From assembly GCA_963681505.1 (NCBI GenBank), contig OY811971.1:22160962-22224961 (forward strand): a stretch of DNA of 64,000 nucleotides, written 5' to 3'. The DNA comes from Eunapius fragilis (taxonomy: Eukaryota > Porifera > Demospongiae > Spongillida > Spongillidae). Shown here piece after piece: positions 11,044 through 23,199 of this stretch. Numbering within the stretch: position 1 is the first letter of the stretch; each line of letters opens with the position of its first letter. The position numbers and the translations under genes were made by a program. The notes under the pieces are model-generated. The model worked only from the letters and a program-made list of their open reading frames with translations. It did no database searches and was not told where the DNA came from.

Positions 11044-11169
11044 ATAGTGCTGAGCAGATATATGTTGGAATGGTAGTTAAATTATTCCCCACATTTATTG
11101 GCCACTCATGTGTTGATTCTCGTAAATGTATACACCGAAATATGATTCTCTATGCTCTTTCATGGTCAC

Positions 11170-11590
11170 ATGACGCGTGGGCTTTAATTGCGTTAATTGC
11201 TTATTGTCCGCCATATTAGTGCTCGGAAATATAGTTTTGGTACTTTTGATACGTATAACTCGCGCTCCGAGGGCACAAATATTGTTACAAATGTTTTAGA
11301 TCACAATAATATATATTTAAACGACACTCTGAAGTAATCCCATAGGGGCCGTTCATAAATTACGTCACGCTAAAGGGGGGGGGGGGGGGGGGTATCAACA
11401 GTGTGACGATGTATACATTAAAGCATACATCAGTATGGGATAATGAGTGACGAGGGATGGGGAGGAGGGGGTCCAATTCCGCCATTTTCGCGTGACGTCA
11501 TTTGTGGACGGCCCCATACATCTCCGAGCACCAATATGGCGGACTAATTAGTAGATGAATGCTATTAAGTCACGCGACGAAAGAGCTCTA
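11170..11590. mobile_element. Inverted-repeat MITE (outer of a nested pair)
   Basis: TGTCCGCCATATTAGTGCTC (about 11217) and its near complement GAGCACCAATATGGCGGAC (about 11528) face each other. Imperfect pairing continues outward (ACGCGTGGGCTTTAAT against ATTAAGTCACGCG). A second MITE lies between the arms. Confidence 0.55.
11346..11516. mobile_element. MITE with GGGGCCGTTCATAAATTACG ends (inner)
   Basis: A terminal inverted repeat of about 26 bp: GGGGCCGTTCATAAATTACG then TCACGC on the left, and GCGTGACGTCATTTGTGGAC then GGCCCC on the right. ATA abuts both ends. It is about 170 bp long with a poly-G run. I know similar ends from many invertebrate MITEs but will not assign the superfamily by eye. 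Confidence 0.7.
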
Positions 11591-11892
11591 TTATTAACCG
11601 GCTCCTATCACAACTATTTTACTTTAAAAAACTTCGTGAGGGAATAAATAAATGTTAATAAAGAATAATATGGCCATACATTATAACAACAGTTATTATT
11701 ATGAAGTTCCTTTAAAATGTAACAAATACATGTTTAACTGAACATTATTAAAGTTTTAGGCAGCGTACAATTAATTATCTGCACAATACTAAACTATACG
11801 GTCAACAGCTTTTATTATCACCAATGATCTATGTGGCATAAATGTGTAGGCGTTTTTAATATGCATGTACACAAGTTGTATGATTCCTTTTC
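11591..11892. other. 3' flank of the adhesion GPCR gene
   Basis: AT-rich sequence downstream of the stop codon at 11893. It probably includes the 3' untranslated region. AATAAA-like words occur in minus orientation, but I could not choose a polyadenylation site. Confidence 0.35.
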
Positions 11893-13186
11893 TCACTTAT
11901 CTTCCTTTACTATTACAGCATTGATAGGACCGTGCATGCTATTGCCCTGGGGCACTTCAGAATATGCTTTTTCTTCATTAACAATGGAATCTTCATCCTT
12001 ACTGCAAGACTTCTCATCCAAGGTAATAGATAGTCCTTCAGTACAATGAGTAGGCTGTGGAATTGCTGTTCGACCTGCCTTTTGAATAGTGTCAGTATCC
12101 CCAAATGTGCTTCTGCCAACGGAGTAAAACTTGCTGTGAAAGCCAAGCCATGATCGCCAAACCACCTTTGCATCCTTACTGCGCACACCATGAAAGATGA
12201 GAAGGAGAAGCCCCTGACTGCTCACAAATAAACTGAATACAAACTGAAATGCACAAGCCAGAGCACTGATGTTGTGGCTGCTTGCAGCAAGACCAAAGCC
12301 CCAGCCCAGTCCTAGAACCAGGGCTAAGCCTGCAGCTATTAAGACATTGCGCAGAGTGAAATCGTTGCCCCCTGAATCATTAGACTGCTTTACTGCAGAT
12401 CTAGCTGAATGTTTTCCAATCGATATCATTATCACTACGAAGATAAACCAGTTGAAAACATAGATCGCGGAGAAGGGAAGAATAAATCCAAGGTAGAATG
12501 GAAGACCAGTTGCACGGCAACTGCCAAAGGGAGCAGCAAGTAAAATAAGGTCATGGGAAAAGAATTTGCAGATTAATCCATTCTATCGTACTACAGTTTA
12601 TGAAACAAATATTGGCAACCTACTAATTTTGATTGTAATAATAGCGATACCCTGCTCCAGCTGATACAACCACAATGAAAAGTGGAACCACTGAAACAAA
12701 GTACATGAGATACATTTATTTATTTATTTATTATGAATTGATAAAACTCACACCAAGATAATAGCCCTGCTTTGAATGAAAAGCTGTTTATGTTGTTTCC
12801 AAGGACCTTAACGAGCTTTATGTATAGAAATACTGCCTCAGCCAAGGTCCACATAAAGTACACCAACATGAAGTAATGGACCAGAGCAGCACTGATTCCA
12901 CATATGGCTGGTACGGATGTTGTATACCCTGACACCACAAACACGATGTACAGGCACAACAGTGCACAAGATATATTAATGAGTACTTGACCATGCTGAG
13001 ATCTGCGTAGAGGTCTGAAACGATACAGGAATATACGTTACATGCAACGGTAGTAGCCTAAAGTATTGCTCACTTTGAGGACAAGTATGTAATGATGAAA
13101 AATACCAAGGAGATGATTGAGATGGTTGTTCCAATGACTGTGAGTATCTCAGCAGCTGGACAGCTCACACCCCCCGGATTGAGATC
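11893..13186 (-). other. Seven-transmembrane domain, adhesion (family B2) type
   Basis: Five exons. Helix 1: [20 protein letters not shown]. Helix 2: [20 protein letters not shown]. The conserved cysteine and helix 3: [20 protein letters not shown], then TLAEAVFLY. Helix 4: [15 protein letters not shown]. The extracellular partner cysteine is in NYCRATG, next to helix 5 ([20 protein letters not shown]). Helix 6: [20 protein letters not shown]. Helix 7: [19 protein letters not shown] then IFHGVRS. The C-G-x-x-A...H-Y-F and S-x-Q-G patterns are diagnostic of adhesion GPCRs. The tail carries S/T-rich and acidic stretches. Confidence 0.92.
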
Positions 13187-16100
13187 CTTAGAGTTAGTAT
13201 AATTACTTGTGTGGGACAATTAAATTTTAACTTACCAAGAGCATTCCAAAACTACTTTGATAAACAGTCCTTTTGATTTCATCAGTTAGCAATGTTTCTG
13301 TTATGAATATGTTGCTGTGTTTGCTGATAACTCTGGACCCTTCTGTTACCCACATGCCTTCTTTATGCGTGCCATTAATTTTATTCATAATCCACTGTGC
13401 AGGCTTGGCACTGTTAGCATCCTGCGGAAAATGTTATCATGTATTACAATGCCCAAATTGCAATGATCACTTACCTTAGAAACTTGAAACGTGAACTGAA
13501 GCTTGTCAGCCAATGGTATTGCACTTCCTCCTATGCTTATGATGATGGACCCAAGCTTGTAGCCTTCCTTTTCCTGTTGTGGAGATTGAAAAAGTGTGTT
13601 TTTCAGAAATGTATAGAAGGCCAGTCTGTACACAGACGATCCTGTATTGATGCAGTTATCTGGAACTGGAGGTGCAAGGTACACAGAAGCCGTAGTGTTC
13701 TCTGTACTCTTCGAACCAATAGCATTTCGATCTATTGTAGTATTTCCTGCTGTTGCCTCATCGTAAGATCCCACATTAATGCTGAAGTTCCTTCCAGTAA
13801 AGCAGCCTTTAGAAAGATTAATATCTTCAAGCTGGGTGGCAAATACTTTTCCAGTAAACACAGTGGTTTCATTAATTATGGCATTGTTGGAATAGTAATT
13901 CAAGAGGTTTAGTAACCTGTGAACAAAATAGACCATACCATTATCCATTATAATTATTACAGTTGCAAATAATGGGATAATTACTTGCAACCTTGTAGAT
14001 AAAATATCAAATATATTCATCATCCACTGCAAAATATTTACATGTGTATGTAGTTTGCATGAAACAAACTGAACTTACCTGTCCACGTCTTGTGATCGAT
14101 ATATACCATCATTATTAGTATTTATCAAGTTATCTACACCAGATAGTAGCCTGTAAGCAACCTGCATATATGCAATAGTGAAAATGTGATTTTCAATAAG
14201 TTCAGTAACCTGTGTGTTATTAAGGGCTTCTTCCACAAGATTCTCCAATTCACTCACAGCACATGATACATAATCAGATGGACAAGTTAATATCACCGGT
14301 TCCCATTGACCTCCCGTGGAATATGTTCCCCCACAGCGACGCTTAATGCAGGGAGATAGCAAATTCATAGCACCAATTTCAGTCTCAAGCCACACATATC
14401 TGTTGCCACAAATACTGGTGAAAGGACATCCGTCTATTTCCACGGAAAATACAAGCTTAAAAATCTTCAATATCATCTTCACCTTACCAAATCGTTGTAC
14501 ATTGATGATATTAAAGTGCTCATATTCCAGAGTAACAGAAAGAAGATAATGTAATTCATCAATTAATGCATTGTAGGAGGAAGATTCATTTCGAACCAAT
14601 GTAATGAGTACGTTGAATGTAGTACCAGAATGGCTGAGAAAAATAAATAGATTAATTAATTTTGCAAGTATTGGAAATTGTGTAGTTACTCATTTACACC
14701 CTTCACTCATGCTCGCATTGAACGATATGTTGATTATTACATTGCGTTAATACAATTTTCAATGTAGCATTGGATTTACACTTATTCCAAACATATGCTT
14801 AAAAATACCTGATATTGGCAAGAATAATATATGCACTGCCATTTGCAATGTATCGCCCTGTAAGGAATGTGCTCAGCTGGAAAGAGAAAACATTACTTCA
14901 AGCAATCACTACGTGAACTGTAATTCAAAATACTTTGATCTCCAATAATTACCTCAGCCACTATATTCAATGATGTAGAAATATTTACTTCAAGATGTGC
15001 AGTATACTGATATATACCTACTCGGTTTGGGACTGAAATAAGCACCAATCTAAACAAATCATTAAACTAACCCTTTATTGAAACTTTTGCTTCACTGGAA
15101 GATGCAGAACCAAATTCATTGACAGCTTTGCATACATAAAATCCTCTATCAGACAATGCCACTGTTTGTATAATCAAGTATTGACCAGTCGAAGCAGCCA
15201 CATTGTCTTTATACCAGGTAATCTGGGGACTTGGGCATCCAGACACTTGACATAGTAACATTATCTTTGAGCCCAACATCGTAGATATGCTCTCAGGCTG
15301 CATAGTGATTATGGGTGCCTTCTGGCAGTTTGTTTCTATTAAAATGAAGGATGTTATTACAATACATTTCTTTTGGACTTCCAACAGTGGATACCCCGCT
15401 AGTTTCAGATTCCCTTTATGTTAATATACGACTATTACATATCCCCTTCTTATTAGACCCTTTTTTCCTTCCTTTTTACACCACTATTGCCTTCCAATAG
15501 TATGCTACCACCTTTCTCACTGAGAATGTTTTTATTACTTGTTTAAATGGCTGTGTACTAGTAACGTTACAGCAAGCAAAGGAGTATATTTCGTCCCGCT
15601 ATAGCGGGACAAATTATAGTTCAACTGAACTCCTGAAACTAGTGTCGGTCTGTACATGTATTTTAAAGCGGGTGATCTAGCATGCTGCACATGGGATTGA
15701 GTACTAGAAATGTGGCTAGCTAGCTGTGGCTACCTAGCCGAACACATAGAGCTGTCGGCTTGTATGATTACTTTGCTGAGCATAAAGAATTATGAGAACA
15801 GACAGAACATAACTTTTTCCTCAGTTAGATGAGTACATGCATTGAATATGAAAAATGTAACCGACTGAGCAATATATATATATATATCCGCTTAACTACA
15901 TTTCATCATCATGCAGACCCCTGGTCCTAGTGTCAGTGTTTCATGCATGCGAGCTACACTATTTGAGAACATGCAGATTGGATGAAGCAAAAACTGTATT
16001 GTACTGTATTTGAGAACATGCAAAAAACTGTACATGTAAATGTTGGCTAGCGCTGGCTAGCACGCTAAAGATCACATGATTCGGAGAATCTCCTTTTGCC

Positions 16101-19100
16101 TGGAAATCGCCTTTTACTGTGCAATGTCAATGATAGATGCATTGCTCACCTTCTATATAGCATAGCACCTCCATCATTAAACAGTTGTCATTGTGGCCAG
16201 AAATTACTGAAAGTGCTCTGAGTAAACAGGTACCTCCCTCTCCCCCCCCCTCCCCCCCCACCCAAGCGTAACTGGAAACAAGATGAATGAAACATTTATG
16301 AATATACTAAAGATAAATCACATACACATACATAATATAAATACTCTAATCTGAAAACTACTACCTAACACTACAGACACATAATAATGCATAATGATTA
16401 ATGTGGCCTTACAGTCAAGTTAACCTAGATAGGATGGCTCTGCAATTGGCTCTTACTAAGGCCAACTGTAGGCAGCTGTACAGTCACCCAACACCCTTAA
16501 GTCTCGACCACAAGTGGGATGCAGACCCAACCCAATTCCTCACACTTCCTACCATCAATGTTATGCTTTCTTTTCTTGGCCACAAGGGCCGAGAAATAAT
16601 GCAGTATAAGGTCTGTCAAGTTGATTAAAAGGATGCAAACATCTACCCCAAAAAACCAGCGCCATTCATATTTTCCGCTTGAGGATCGTTGTGAAGCATT
16701 TCTCCATCGTGTGACACCCTAAACACGCACGTGCACGCATGTGACGTAATTTAAGTTTGTCTATCCCATAGTACTCTGAACGCCAATAACGCCACCGCTC
16801 TAGAGCTAATTGCTTCATCGCCTTAAGGCGTTATTGCTTTGAGGCATAGAGGAATTCAAGTGATTGCCTACACAAGAAATGCTAATTGCGTCATTGCTTT
16901 GGGCGGAACAGAGTTTGTGTCTTTAGCGCTACGCGCGCAATAATCGCTCGAAGATCGTAGGTCGAGAGCGGAACTCCAGGGCCACCGTATTGTCTGGTGC
17001 ATATTATGTAATGAGTCTTAAGTATCTAAGTAAAACTATAATACCCTTACCAATACAACTCCTTCCATCAGCATCTATAAATATGCCAAAATCGATTACC
17101 ATGGAAAAATGCAAACATAATGTGCCTTCTCAGCAAGACATGTGCTGTCTTCAACAGACGATACGTAGCCCATGATCACAACATGTATTCCAACAAACTT
17201 TACGTGAATGCAAATAATCTGCCATCAATCATTGGCATACTGTCATAGGACGTATATGTACATCTGACATGGGTTGCATAATGATTTATAATTTATGCAA
17301 CAATGAAATTTCTCACTTAACCTGTAGCTTGCTATCATGCATATTTTGTTTTCAACACACGCAGTTGCCATTTAGCCACAGAAATGAATGCAAGCAATAT
17401 TATGATCAATAGTCATTTTTGACAAATATATAGGCTGCTGGTTTCGTGCTGTATATATATATATATACATCACTTCGTTGAAATGCATACACATGAAATT
17501 TGAATATAGCAGTTTTATTGTAAGAAAGAACTCGGATGCACACAGACAGGCAAGTCTTACCGGTGCAACTGCTTCCATCAGCAGTTAGCACATAGCCAGA
17601 TAGACACAAACAGACATAGCTTCCAACTGTGTTTGTACAGAGCTGAGAACAATTTCCAATATTTGACATACACTCATTGATGTCTATAAGTGCATGTAAC
17701 CATCACAACATGAGCCAAAAAAAGTTCCTACTCACCAAGACATGTTTTGTTGTCAGTATTCCAGATGTAGCCCAGTGTGCATGAGCAAAAATAGCTGCCA
17801 ATAGTATTAGTGCACGTTTCTGTACAATTTCCATTACTGGAACTACATTCATTGATATCTGTAACATACAAACAAGCTGAATGTATTGCAATTTAAAATA
17901 CTAAACTGTTTATGAACACAATATGAAGGTTTCTCACCATAACAACCTGAACCATTAGGTGACAATGCATAGCCAGGTTTACAACTGCAGTAGTATGACC
18001 CTATGGTATTTGTGCAATTATGTTGACATGTACCAAGACCTCCATTGGGTAAGCATTCATTAATATCTGTAGTTGCAAGATAAAATCCATCCTTATACCA
18101 CTTAATGTAGCATTTAACCTACCATCACAGATGTATTGAGACAAGTTATAGCCAGCATTGCAACAGCAGTTGAAACTTCCTGCTATACTAGTGCATATCT
18201 TTTGGCATGTAGCACACACACCAATATCTTCATGTAAAGAAGGGAGCGATATGTATATATGATTATCACAGCATTACAACCAGCATCACAGCATCACAAC
18301 CATACTAGTATTTTTTTACACATGCCAATTGCAAATCAGGCAGCGCACATTGCTGCTCACGTCATGTATATAACATTATATGCTTGTGGGCTACGACTTT
18401 GCATTGCTTATAATTATTAATAGTCCGGGTACCCAACAGGTCTGTTTTTGCACCATCATACTACAAAAGATCTATCAGGTTCCTGGCTGAAGGTTTTAAT
18501 TAATTATCTTTTCAGAGCATGTATATGTTTCTAAGCAACAGGTGATTAGAAGCGTTCTGATCTAAGCTATCTATATTGAGAAAACAAACTTCGAAAACAT
18601 TTGCATTATCAACATAAAGCTCACAAGGGCTTGAATACGGTCACATTGAGGTTTAAACTGCACAGAATTAAGGTATGGGTGGTAGGGGACATAAGCCATA
18701 CAACAGACCAAATTATGCACAAACTAATCATGCCCAAATTGTTTTACTTTTTTGGGCCCTCTCTGATATGAATTACGGTACAGATAAAAAAATCAAGCAG
18801 TGTTTTCCGAGCAAATAAAAGATATACATTCAGCACAGAATAGAGCAACACTGAAGCTTACTTGCATTTGGTGCTGCCACATTTTCTAGCTGCAAAACCC
18901 ACTGCCCTGGTATTAATACATTACTTGTATATGTGATGTTCATTACAGCAGGTGTTCTTGATCCAGGAACGCTAAAGTATGTAACATTGTCTCCTGCATT
19001 TAACCCGATTTGAGCTTCGGTCCCACCAAGGCCATGCACACCACTTGCCGAATCACCTGTTGTCCATTGCATCAAACCATCAGCATACAGGAATATTGCG

Positions 19101-20585
19101 TATGACTGAATATTGTTAGTGGCCAGGATGCACTGAAACGTGTTGGTCTGCGCAGAGGGAATAATGTGTAAATTCGTATGGAGTGCAGAATTAGCACCCA
19201 ATTATATACCTAATAGCGTACTTGTACTTGCAAGTTTTTTTTTTCAATAACACAATACTGTACTCTAAGTTTCAATTTATTATTGCTGCATTGACAGGGA
19301 TTTCCTCCACACCCACATGATGGACACATTTCAGGCAATCCAATAACAGTAAAAATGCTTTGATTTATCAGTTAGACAGCATCAGATCTGCGTATTTATT
19401 CATGCATCATATATAACCTGCAAAGAGAAACTTTTAGATCATTCCAGTGCTGGCTGACATCAACACCAGAGTCCCTAGGAACTAAAGTGGTACACATTCA
19501 GGCGCTGATGTATGAAGGGGGCGTGGCAGTTCAAGAGGGTTTTTAACATGATTCATTCACACTATCAATGCAGACTCCTGCAATGAATAATATTATGGAA
19601 GGGCTGTAAGGGGGTTAAACCTCCCAAAACCCCTAGATCTGCTACTGATATAATGCTAGATATTCATTATTATCATGTGCAGAAATGAAGGTAACGTTTG
19701 CATATGTACACTTGTTCTACTTACCTTGTCTATATGATTGCTATGGTAGCCAACATGGTCCCAGGTAGCAATGAACAACCAACATGGGTTAAATGTATGT
19801 CCTGATGAAATAGCTGATATGTCATTCACTGCTTTAGCTATTAGAGCTGAATCATTTGTCGCTCTGTACCATACGTAGCCAGTACCTGTTGTGTCAACAT
19901 CAGCTAAAAATGGAGCAATCATTGGCAGTGCTGGCACTGGAAATATTATGGGAATGTAGCCAGTATAACCTGAACTAAATGTCAAGTCTCCATGGTTGTT
20001 CACCTGAAATGGATACAGTGGAAAAGGAGAGTTGGCACAGGTAATATCGAGGGGTTAATTGGTTTTAATTATATACAAGCATGTATGCTAATTTCACATA
20101 TTTGCCAATTATCTACAAAAAAGAATCGCACCACCAATATTGCAATAAATTATTGCCACTATTTGACTCAAAGTTATAAAATTATTGTAGAGTATTGAAG
20201 GAGAGTGCTTATAGCTTATCTGAAATATACCAGGATAATTTTACAATCAAAATAAATATGCTAGGACCATTATAAGTGGCTATTGTAAAACATGCTTTAC
20301 TATTGTTTCGTGCATGCATTATGCAATACATATACCAAGTACAAGGTCTAGTCACTTAAAATTATTCCCATTCGTATCACGCTTCAAGCTTACAAAAATT
20401 CTTATGTATGATGTTCCAAAAAATGGAAATGGTGTTGGTAGCCATATGGCCTGGCTAGTGACATCTAAACCACGTGGCACTAAGTCATCACCAGCGGATG
20501 ATCCATATTGATAGAATGAGCTCAATGGGATTGCAGTTCCAAATGGAGAGCATAGCACCAATAATAGGCCAAGCATGTATGCCAT
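11893..20585 (-). CDS. Adhesion G-protein-coupled receptor, NIDO-EGF-Ig type (17 exons, complete)
   Basis: Seventeen minus-strand exons with GT-AG borders join in frame to 1300 codons plus stop: 20585-20394, 20003-19725, 19147-18862, 18227-18123, 18066-17938, 17858-17736, 17683-17561, 15335-15072, 15032-14953, 14876-14809, 14633-14079, 13916-13475, 13421-13236, 13186-13074, 13014-12752, 12690-12624, 12520-11893. Domains in order: signal peptide, NIDO (about 35-250), four EGF modules (253-412), one Ig (about 416-500), a long ectodomain (501-882), a GPS-like segment (883-944), seven membrane helices (about 955-1205) and an 80-residue tail. As a plasma-membrane receptor it would sense an extracellular or matrix ligand and couple to G proteins; the ligand is unknown. 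Several introns are about 50 bp; the Ig-EGF intron (15336-17560) is 2.2 kb. I chose the ATG at 20585 because it begins a signal peptide directly after a splice acceptor (TTCACAG), so a 5' untranslated exon probably exists. Confidence 0.88.
13236..15032 (-). other. Ectodomain/GAIN-like region with a GPS lacking cysteines
   Basis: About 440 residues between Ig and the first membrane helix. The part nearest the membrane has the usual GAIN run-in ([15 protein letters not shown]) followed in the next exon by [18 protein letters not shown] and, at the end, YQSSFGMLL. These line up with the GPS landmarks C-x-x-W, W-x-x-x-G-C and (H-L-S/T)-x-F-A-x-L, but all the conserved cysteines and the HL-S/T cleavage triad are missing. 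Self-cleavage is therefore unlikely. The first part (15032-14079) may include a SEA-like fold; this is a guess from hydrophobic spacing only. Confidence 0.7.
15072..15335 (-). other. Immunoglobulin module of the receptor
   Basis: One exon encodes an I-set Ig fold: [20 protein letters not shown] then [17 protein letters not shown], and [18 protein letters not shown]. Both bridge cysteines, the core tryptophan and the D-x-G-x-Y-x-C motif are present. Confidence 0.9.
15336..17560. other. Large receptor intron carrying repeats
   Basis: This intron of the receptor gene contains a half copy of the foldback family (15425-15544), a short C-rich run near 16240 and no additional receptor exon that I could recognise. 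An open frame at 16401-16628 has no known motif. Confidence 0.6.
15425..15544 (+). repeat. Half copy of the foldback repeat family (intronic)
   Basis: It matches one arm of the hairpin elements at 27841-28115 and 48795-49091 (TTTTACACCACTATTGCCTT, CACCTTTCTCACTGAGAATG, ending TTTATTACTTGTTT). Confidence 0.7.
17561..18227 (-). other. Four EGF modules, one exon each
   Basis: Four phase-1 exons (18227-18123, 18066-17938, 17858-17736, 17683-17561) each encode one EGF module. The last three begin with the calcium-binding signature DINEC and carry the hydroxylation/consensus region NTxGSYxCxC. The first begins NIGVC, lacks the acidic pair and has an irregular cysteine pattern ([17 protein letters not shown]), so it is probably not calcium-binding. 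Confidence 0.9.
18862..20585 (-). other. Signal peptide and NIDO domain exons of the receptor
   Basis: The first exon encodes [18 protein letters not shown], a typical signal peptide. The three exons then give a NIDO (nidogen-like) module: [13 protein letters not shown] joins [13 protein letters not shown] across a phase-0 intron, followed by [65 protein letters not shown] and [16 protein letters not shown]. These match the NIDO signature of N-G-x-x-x-F, D-x-D/T, F-Q-x-x-L and F-x-Y-x-x-x-x-Q/M-W-T. NIDO modules occur in matrix and adhesion proteins. Confidence 0.85.
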
Positions 20586-22497
20586 GACTCCTAACCTGTG
20601 AATTGAATGTGTTTCATTATGCAGCATCAATCGCACTGTTGTGAACATGGATATGCATGACAGACCAATAATAATGATGGTTACTTCTGTTCAACTTGTT
20701 GTTGTGCTTATTTCAGGACGCGCCGCTAAATTCATTAATCTATTTTGTCACTGCAAAAATGCCATTTTGTAAACCCAATACCAAATTGGAGTTGAGCATG
20801 ATAGTAGGAAGTATTCTTATGAAAATAATAATGAAAGTATTGAATTAATTTACATCTGTACTGTATGTGGAACTGAATGCATCATGCGTATACATTCACT
20901 TTACTTCTGTCCTGCTGCTATAGTTAAATTTAAATTCTACATATGTTTTTGACATGTAATGAGCTTAACCTTTGCTCGAAAAATTGAAATCGTATCCTTT
21001 AAATCCTGGATTGATTGATCCTTCACCATCATATCGTGATTTGAAATTGGATCAAGTGTCTTGGGTGAATTCATCTACCAGCTAGAACCTTTGTAAAAAT
21101 GTAACCCTCACATGCAGGGTGAGACATCCTGCAGTCCTGTAACTTGTGAGCGCTATAATATCTGCACCGCAACTGGTGAAAGTGTTTTATCGTGGCATTT
21201 CTATAAGGTTTTATGTTTTGTCAAACACAGTCTATTAATATATGCTGTCAGCGGTAAAAGGTCAATTGATTTTCCAAACTCACTTTCAACTATTTTTTTT
21301 AATTGAATTCTTGAAATATGTGCATAACTGTTTTGCCCAGGTCAGCTTCTTTAGAGAGAGTTCTCCATTATCATGGGTAGGTGGATGTAGGAAATGGAAT
21401 GGCAAGTGATGCCATTACAAATCATTGGTTACTGCTTGAAATTCTCTTTGGGGGACACTAAGGACATGCTGCCAGTGATTACTCAGGTGTGTTAAGACTG
21501 ACTACACTTAAAATATTTAAATACTGCCAAAGGAAGCGTTTATTCATAAATATTCATACACAGACGTTACCATAGATTAATAATGCCCAATACACTTTGG
21601 ATTGATAACGCGTAATTAATATATAATGTTGTTTCTATGACAACAGTTACGCACGGTGAAATAATTGACTTGAATGTTAGAATTGAAAACCCGGGCGATA
21701 CAGAATAGTTTTTCGCACGTTTCTGCAGTTCTTCTACTTCTGGGATACCCATATTATACTAGGCTTTTAGATCACTATTTCAAAACGCTTCGAACGCTTG
21801 CAGACAAACATTAGAACTGCAAAAAATAAAGCACAAAATTCATCATTTTCGTTGCACAACTTACGCAAACGATGTTAAACTTCGTTGTGCCCACCCACAA
21901 TAGTTAGACCAGTATCAAATAAACAATATATAACTGTTTTTGTCCACAAACGACATTCAATCACCCGGGTTTTGCGAAAACGCAAAGAAACGCCCGGAGT
22001 GCGATGCAATAAGGTTGCTATGACAAATATAAATAGAATTAATTTGCGGGATCATTGAACAAAGATTTGGTATAAAGAGAATAGCTACAAGAAGTACCCA
22101 AACAGAAAAGTGGCATGTTGGAATGTTTGAATTTTCGAATTCCAAATATAGTGTAGCCAGTCTTAACATACCTGTATAGTGTTCTGTAGTTCAAAAATGT
22201 GGGTAATGGTCATTAGTTTCAATGCATTTGTTGTTTAGTAGGGGTTATTCCAATATATAGCTAACTCTTTGCATATACCATCCTGCTTAACACCTCGTCC
22301 GTGGAATTAGAATGTTGTTTATTGGCGTATTTTGTCGAACTCACTATAGAGATTGTGCAATAGCGTCATAAATCGTCATCAATAAATAGCAACCGTTGCT
22401 AAGTGCCATTTTGAGTGTCAAAAGCACACACGCGTCTATCCGTAATGGAGTGATTGGAGGCTCCTGACTAACCATTTGAGCTAGTTCGTGTGACTAA
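20586..22497. other. 5' flank of the receptor gene, no gene seen
   Basis: It should hold the promoter and a 5' untranslated exon of the receptor, but neither can be placed. Two facing copies of AAAACCCGGG(C/T)GAT lie at about 21687 and 21963, suggesting an old foldback element. Confidence 0.4.
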
Positions 22498-22985
22498 ATG
22501 CAGCTAGGAAGTACGGCCAAGTACTCTGAGTATTACTATTTGCTTGATGACACTGCCAAACAGCGTTACAAGGTAAAATTGGAGCTGGTTGGTGCGCTTG
22601 AAGACCCGTATGTTGCGTATGAGAGAGGCATTGTTAGTGCAGATTGGAATAATTGGCCTCAGGTTGAGTATCCTGATATTTACAGCTATCTAATTCAAAC
22701 ACCCAGCATTTAAAACCTACAAATGTTTGGAAGCGTATAATTTATTCATTACGGTTGGGTGGAAGATATCATTGTTTATGCAAAATCAGATACCTCTGCC
22801 ACCAGTATTTCTATTACATTCTCAGCGGATTTCAATCACTCCTTGCAAATCTTCAATAGCAGCAAGGAATGAAGGACCTATATATTATGTGCGCACTGTG
22901 GAATCTGACATTCTGTTCATATCATGCACATGCTTCCTCTTCAAAGGGCTCTTTATTCGCTCGATTAAGGAAGGAACATAATCAG
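22498..22985 (+). pseudogene. Fragment of a SWIM-finger transposon-type protein
   Basis: The first frame has KVKLELVGALEDPY, then NNWPQVEYPDIYSYLIQTPS. After a frame change come TYKCLEAYNLFITVGW and, further on, HSQRISITPCKSSIAAR followed by CAHCG. This order (L-x-x-Y-P-D-I-x-x-Y-L, Y-K-x-L-E-A-Y-N, then a C-x-C/H SWIM-like cluster) is known from uncharacterised invertebrate proteins that also carry a YqaJ-type nuclease. The nuclease part is absent. The fragment is broken by stops and frame changes and is cut by the hAT element just to the right. Confidence 0.45.
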
Positions 22986-23199
22986 GGGATAGCCGGTTGT
23001 TGCACTTTTCCCCCGAAACGAAGTGTACGGTACATATTCACGAGCACTCATTTGGAATCCAATCTTTGCGCCCCACTGCTGCTATCCACTGGGATTTACG
23101 TTCTTCATCTTGAAGAAAACGACAAAAATGAACGCCCGAACCTTTTACTGCATCCAACTGCACAAAAAGCTACTAGTATTGCTTTTGACACTCAAAATG

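Noticed and set aside
13439-13912. 157-codon plus-strand open frame opposite the receptor
   Set aside because: It has no motif and no splice sites, and it is antisense to a well-supported receptor exon.
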